This document shows, piece after piece, positions 62,561 to 64,000 of a stretch of 64,000 nucleotides of DNA (the first letter of the stretch is position 1; every line of letters begins with the position of its first letter). Origin of the DNA: Ignelater luminosus (lineage: Eukaryota; Arthropoda; Insecta; Coleoptera; Elateridae); NCBI GenBank assembly GCA_011009095.1, contig VTPC01001067.1, forward strand, positions 20,983-84,982, given 5' to 3'. The notes under the pieces were generated by a model that worked only from the letters and a program-made list of their open reading frames with translations, had not been told where the DNA came from and made no database searches. Position numbers and translations under genes: made by a program.

Positions 62561-63004
62561 TTTCTTTTTAATCTGCAAACAGAAGAATATTAAAATTTTA
62601 CTGTTGGTGATTTTTTTCTGTAAACTTTCGACGAACCAAAAACATCAATAAGCATTATGCTACATAAATAAAAATTGGTTGAATTTATTAAATTGAATTA
62701 AATACAGAGGTGATAGTAGTACCCTCCATACGCATATTTCATACAAGTAGTATGTGTAATCCATTGCCATTTAAAATATTTCCTATTCATGTGACTAAAT
62801 AATAATAAGGGATTAAAATGTTGCTTGTGAGTCTGGAGTCTAATTGTTCGTAACATAAATTACTGTGTTTCCTTTTATATAATAAATAAACATTTCTATA
62901 AACTGGATGGTATTAGGATGAATTTTAAAATAATCTTTAAAGTTAACAGAAGCTTTTTGCTCATCCCTTCGTTGCACTCAAATTTATATATAACTCAATT
63001 CTAG

Positions 63005-64000
63005 GTTTGGGTCACCATCTTCTGTACTTCGATCATTCAAGTTGCGTCAGTTCTTGGACACATCACTAACTTGACCGAAATCTCTCTACAACAGCTAGAG
63101 TATGTTACGAGATTAGTAGAAGATCTACCACCACCTAACCCTCCCATTACAATTCCTCCAAAGATCATTGGTAACACAGTTTTACTATTTCATAATTTAA
63201 ATATTACTAAAATTCAATTTTTCTGCAGATTCAGAATATGATTTTATCATAGTAGGAGCTGGTTCGGCAGGTTCGGTAGTGGCAAATCGCTTATCAGAAA
63301 TTGCAAGCTGGAAGGTTCTACTATTAGAAGCTGGGTACCCTACTACCAATGTTGGGCAACATCCTACACTCCCAATGGGACTGCAGCTTACAGAGTACAA
63401 TTGGGGATTTACTAGTGAGCCCCAAAAAAATATCTGTTTGGCTGCGGAAAAACACAGATGTCCCTGGCCAAGAGGAAGAGCGTTAGGTGGATCTAGTGCT
63501 ATCAATTACATGGTATATGTAAGAGGTAACCCAGATGATTATAACCGTTGGGCTGCACAAGGTAATCCCGGTTGGTCCTACGAAGAAGTTCTTCCCTACT
63601 TTTTAAAATCTGAAGATGCAAATATACCACTCTCTGATCCAAACTATCACGGCACTGGAGGGTATCAAAGTACAGAATCATTTTACACGACTGAATTAGG
63701 AAATGCATTTATTCAAGCTGGTCAGGAACTCGGATATCCACTAACGGACTACAATAGCCCTCAACAAATTGGTTTTTCACCTTTCCAAGCTACCACCAGG
63801 TTTGGTCGTAGAGCAAGCACGGCAACTTCTTTCTTGCAGCCTGTTTTAAATCGTGAGAATCTAGACGTTTTGACAGGAGCCAGAGTAACTCGAATCTTAA
63901 TAGACCCTCACACGAACAGAGCGTACGGAGTGGAGTATAACCGAAATGATAAAAAGATGACCGTTAGGGCGAATAAAGAAGTTATATTATGTGCTGGTGC
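63005..64000 (+). CDS. GMC oxidoreductase, glucose dehydrogenase-like (gene 3), 3' partial
   Basis: FAD-dependent GMC oxidoreductase, cut by the window end. Exon 63005-63170 begins after ctag, with an in-frame TAG just upstream, so an earlier exon with the start codon is required. It encodes a hydrophobic stretch (VTIFCTSIIQVASVLG, possibly the rest of a signal peptide) and a Pro-rich linker (LPPPNPPITIPP). A 58-base intron (63171-63228, phase 1) follows. Exon 63229 on encodes VGAGSAGS (FAD Rossmann motif) and the first GMC signature ([16 protein letters not shown]), reaching VILCAGA just before the second signature. Unlike genes 1 and 2 there is no intron before CPWPRG, and the segment after LLLEAG differs, so this is an older paralog. 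No frame break is seen. Confidence 0.92.

Noticed and set aside
1..64000. Search for CRISPR arrays, prokaryotic defence or prophage features
   Set aside because: Gene structure, introns and transposon types are those of an insect nuclear genome; no regularly spaced repeats of that kind are present.

Overview
The window looks like a piece of an insect nuclear genome; I lean towards a beetle, but the order is not proven. It is strongly AT-rich, its genes have short GT-AG introns of 50-80 bases, and it is crowded with decayed class II transposons typical of insects: mariner, Tc1, hAT, pogo-like and Transib.

The host gene content is three genes of one family, all on the + strand: GMC (glucose-methanol-choline) flavoprotein oxidoreductases of the insect 'glucose dehydrogenase [FAD, quinone]-like' type. 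Gene 1 (3914-5735) and gene 2 (38164-40177) are close paralogs sharing an intron at the same codon. Gene 3 (63005 to the window end, 3' partial) is more diverged and lacks that intron. Genes 1 and 2 each carry one reading-frame break that falls in a run of seven T. In both cases removing one T restores the frame. This could be real decay, or homopolymer error in the assembly. The genes are about 33 kb and 23 kb apart, and the gaps are filled mostly with transposon debris.

Layout: 0.3-1.3 kb palindromic MITE; 3.9-5.7 kb GMC gene 1; 7.0-8.5 kb hAT (ZMYM1-like) pseudogene; 9.0-9.7 kb Tc1 remnant; 9.9-11.5 kb tandem repeat and hAT-like termini; 19.5-20.7 kb DD41D-type mariner relative; 22.5-24.8 kb old mariner-type element with a nearly intact irritans-type mariner (22684-23976) nested in it; 26.3-28.0 kb hAT element with an 8-bp target duplication; 28.4-36.2 kb four palindromic MITEs and a dispersed repeat; 38.2-40.2 kb GMC gene 2; 42.9-44.8 kb pogo-like mini-element, hAT fragment and MITE relative; 46.9-51.6 kb Transib-like (RAG1-related) transposase pseudogene on the minus strand; 52.0-52.2 kb perfect-type hairpin; 54.1-58.1 kb a 4-kb non-coding element with terminal inverted repeats; 63.0-64.0 kb GMC gene 3.

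No bacterial-type systems, CRISPR arrays, rRNA or tRNA genes were seen. The most notable items are the Transib copy (all three presumed catalytic acidic residues still readable although the gene is broken), the 4-kb TIR element with internal 210-bp repeats, and the paired T7 frame breaks in the GMC genes. All family assignments are from recognition of motifs by eye; no search was run.
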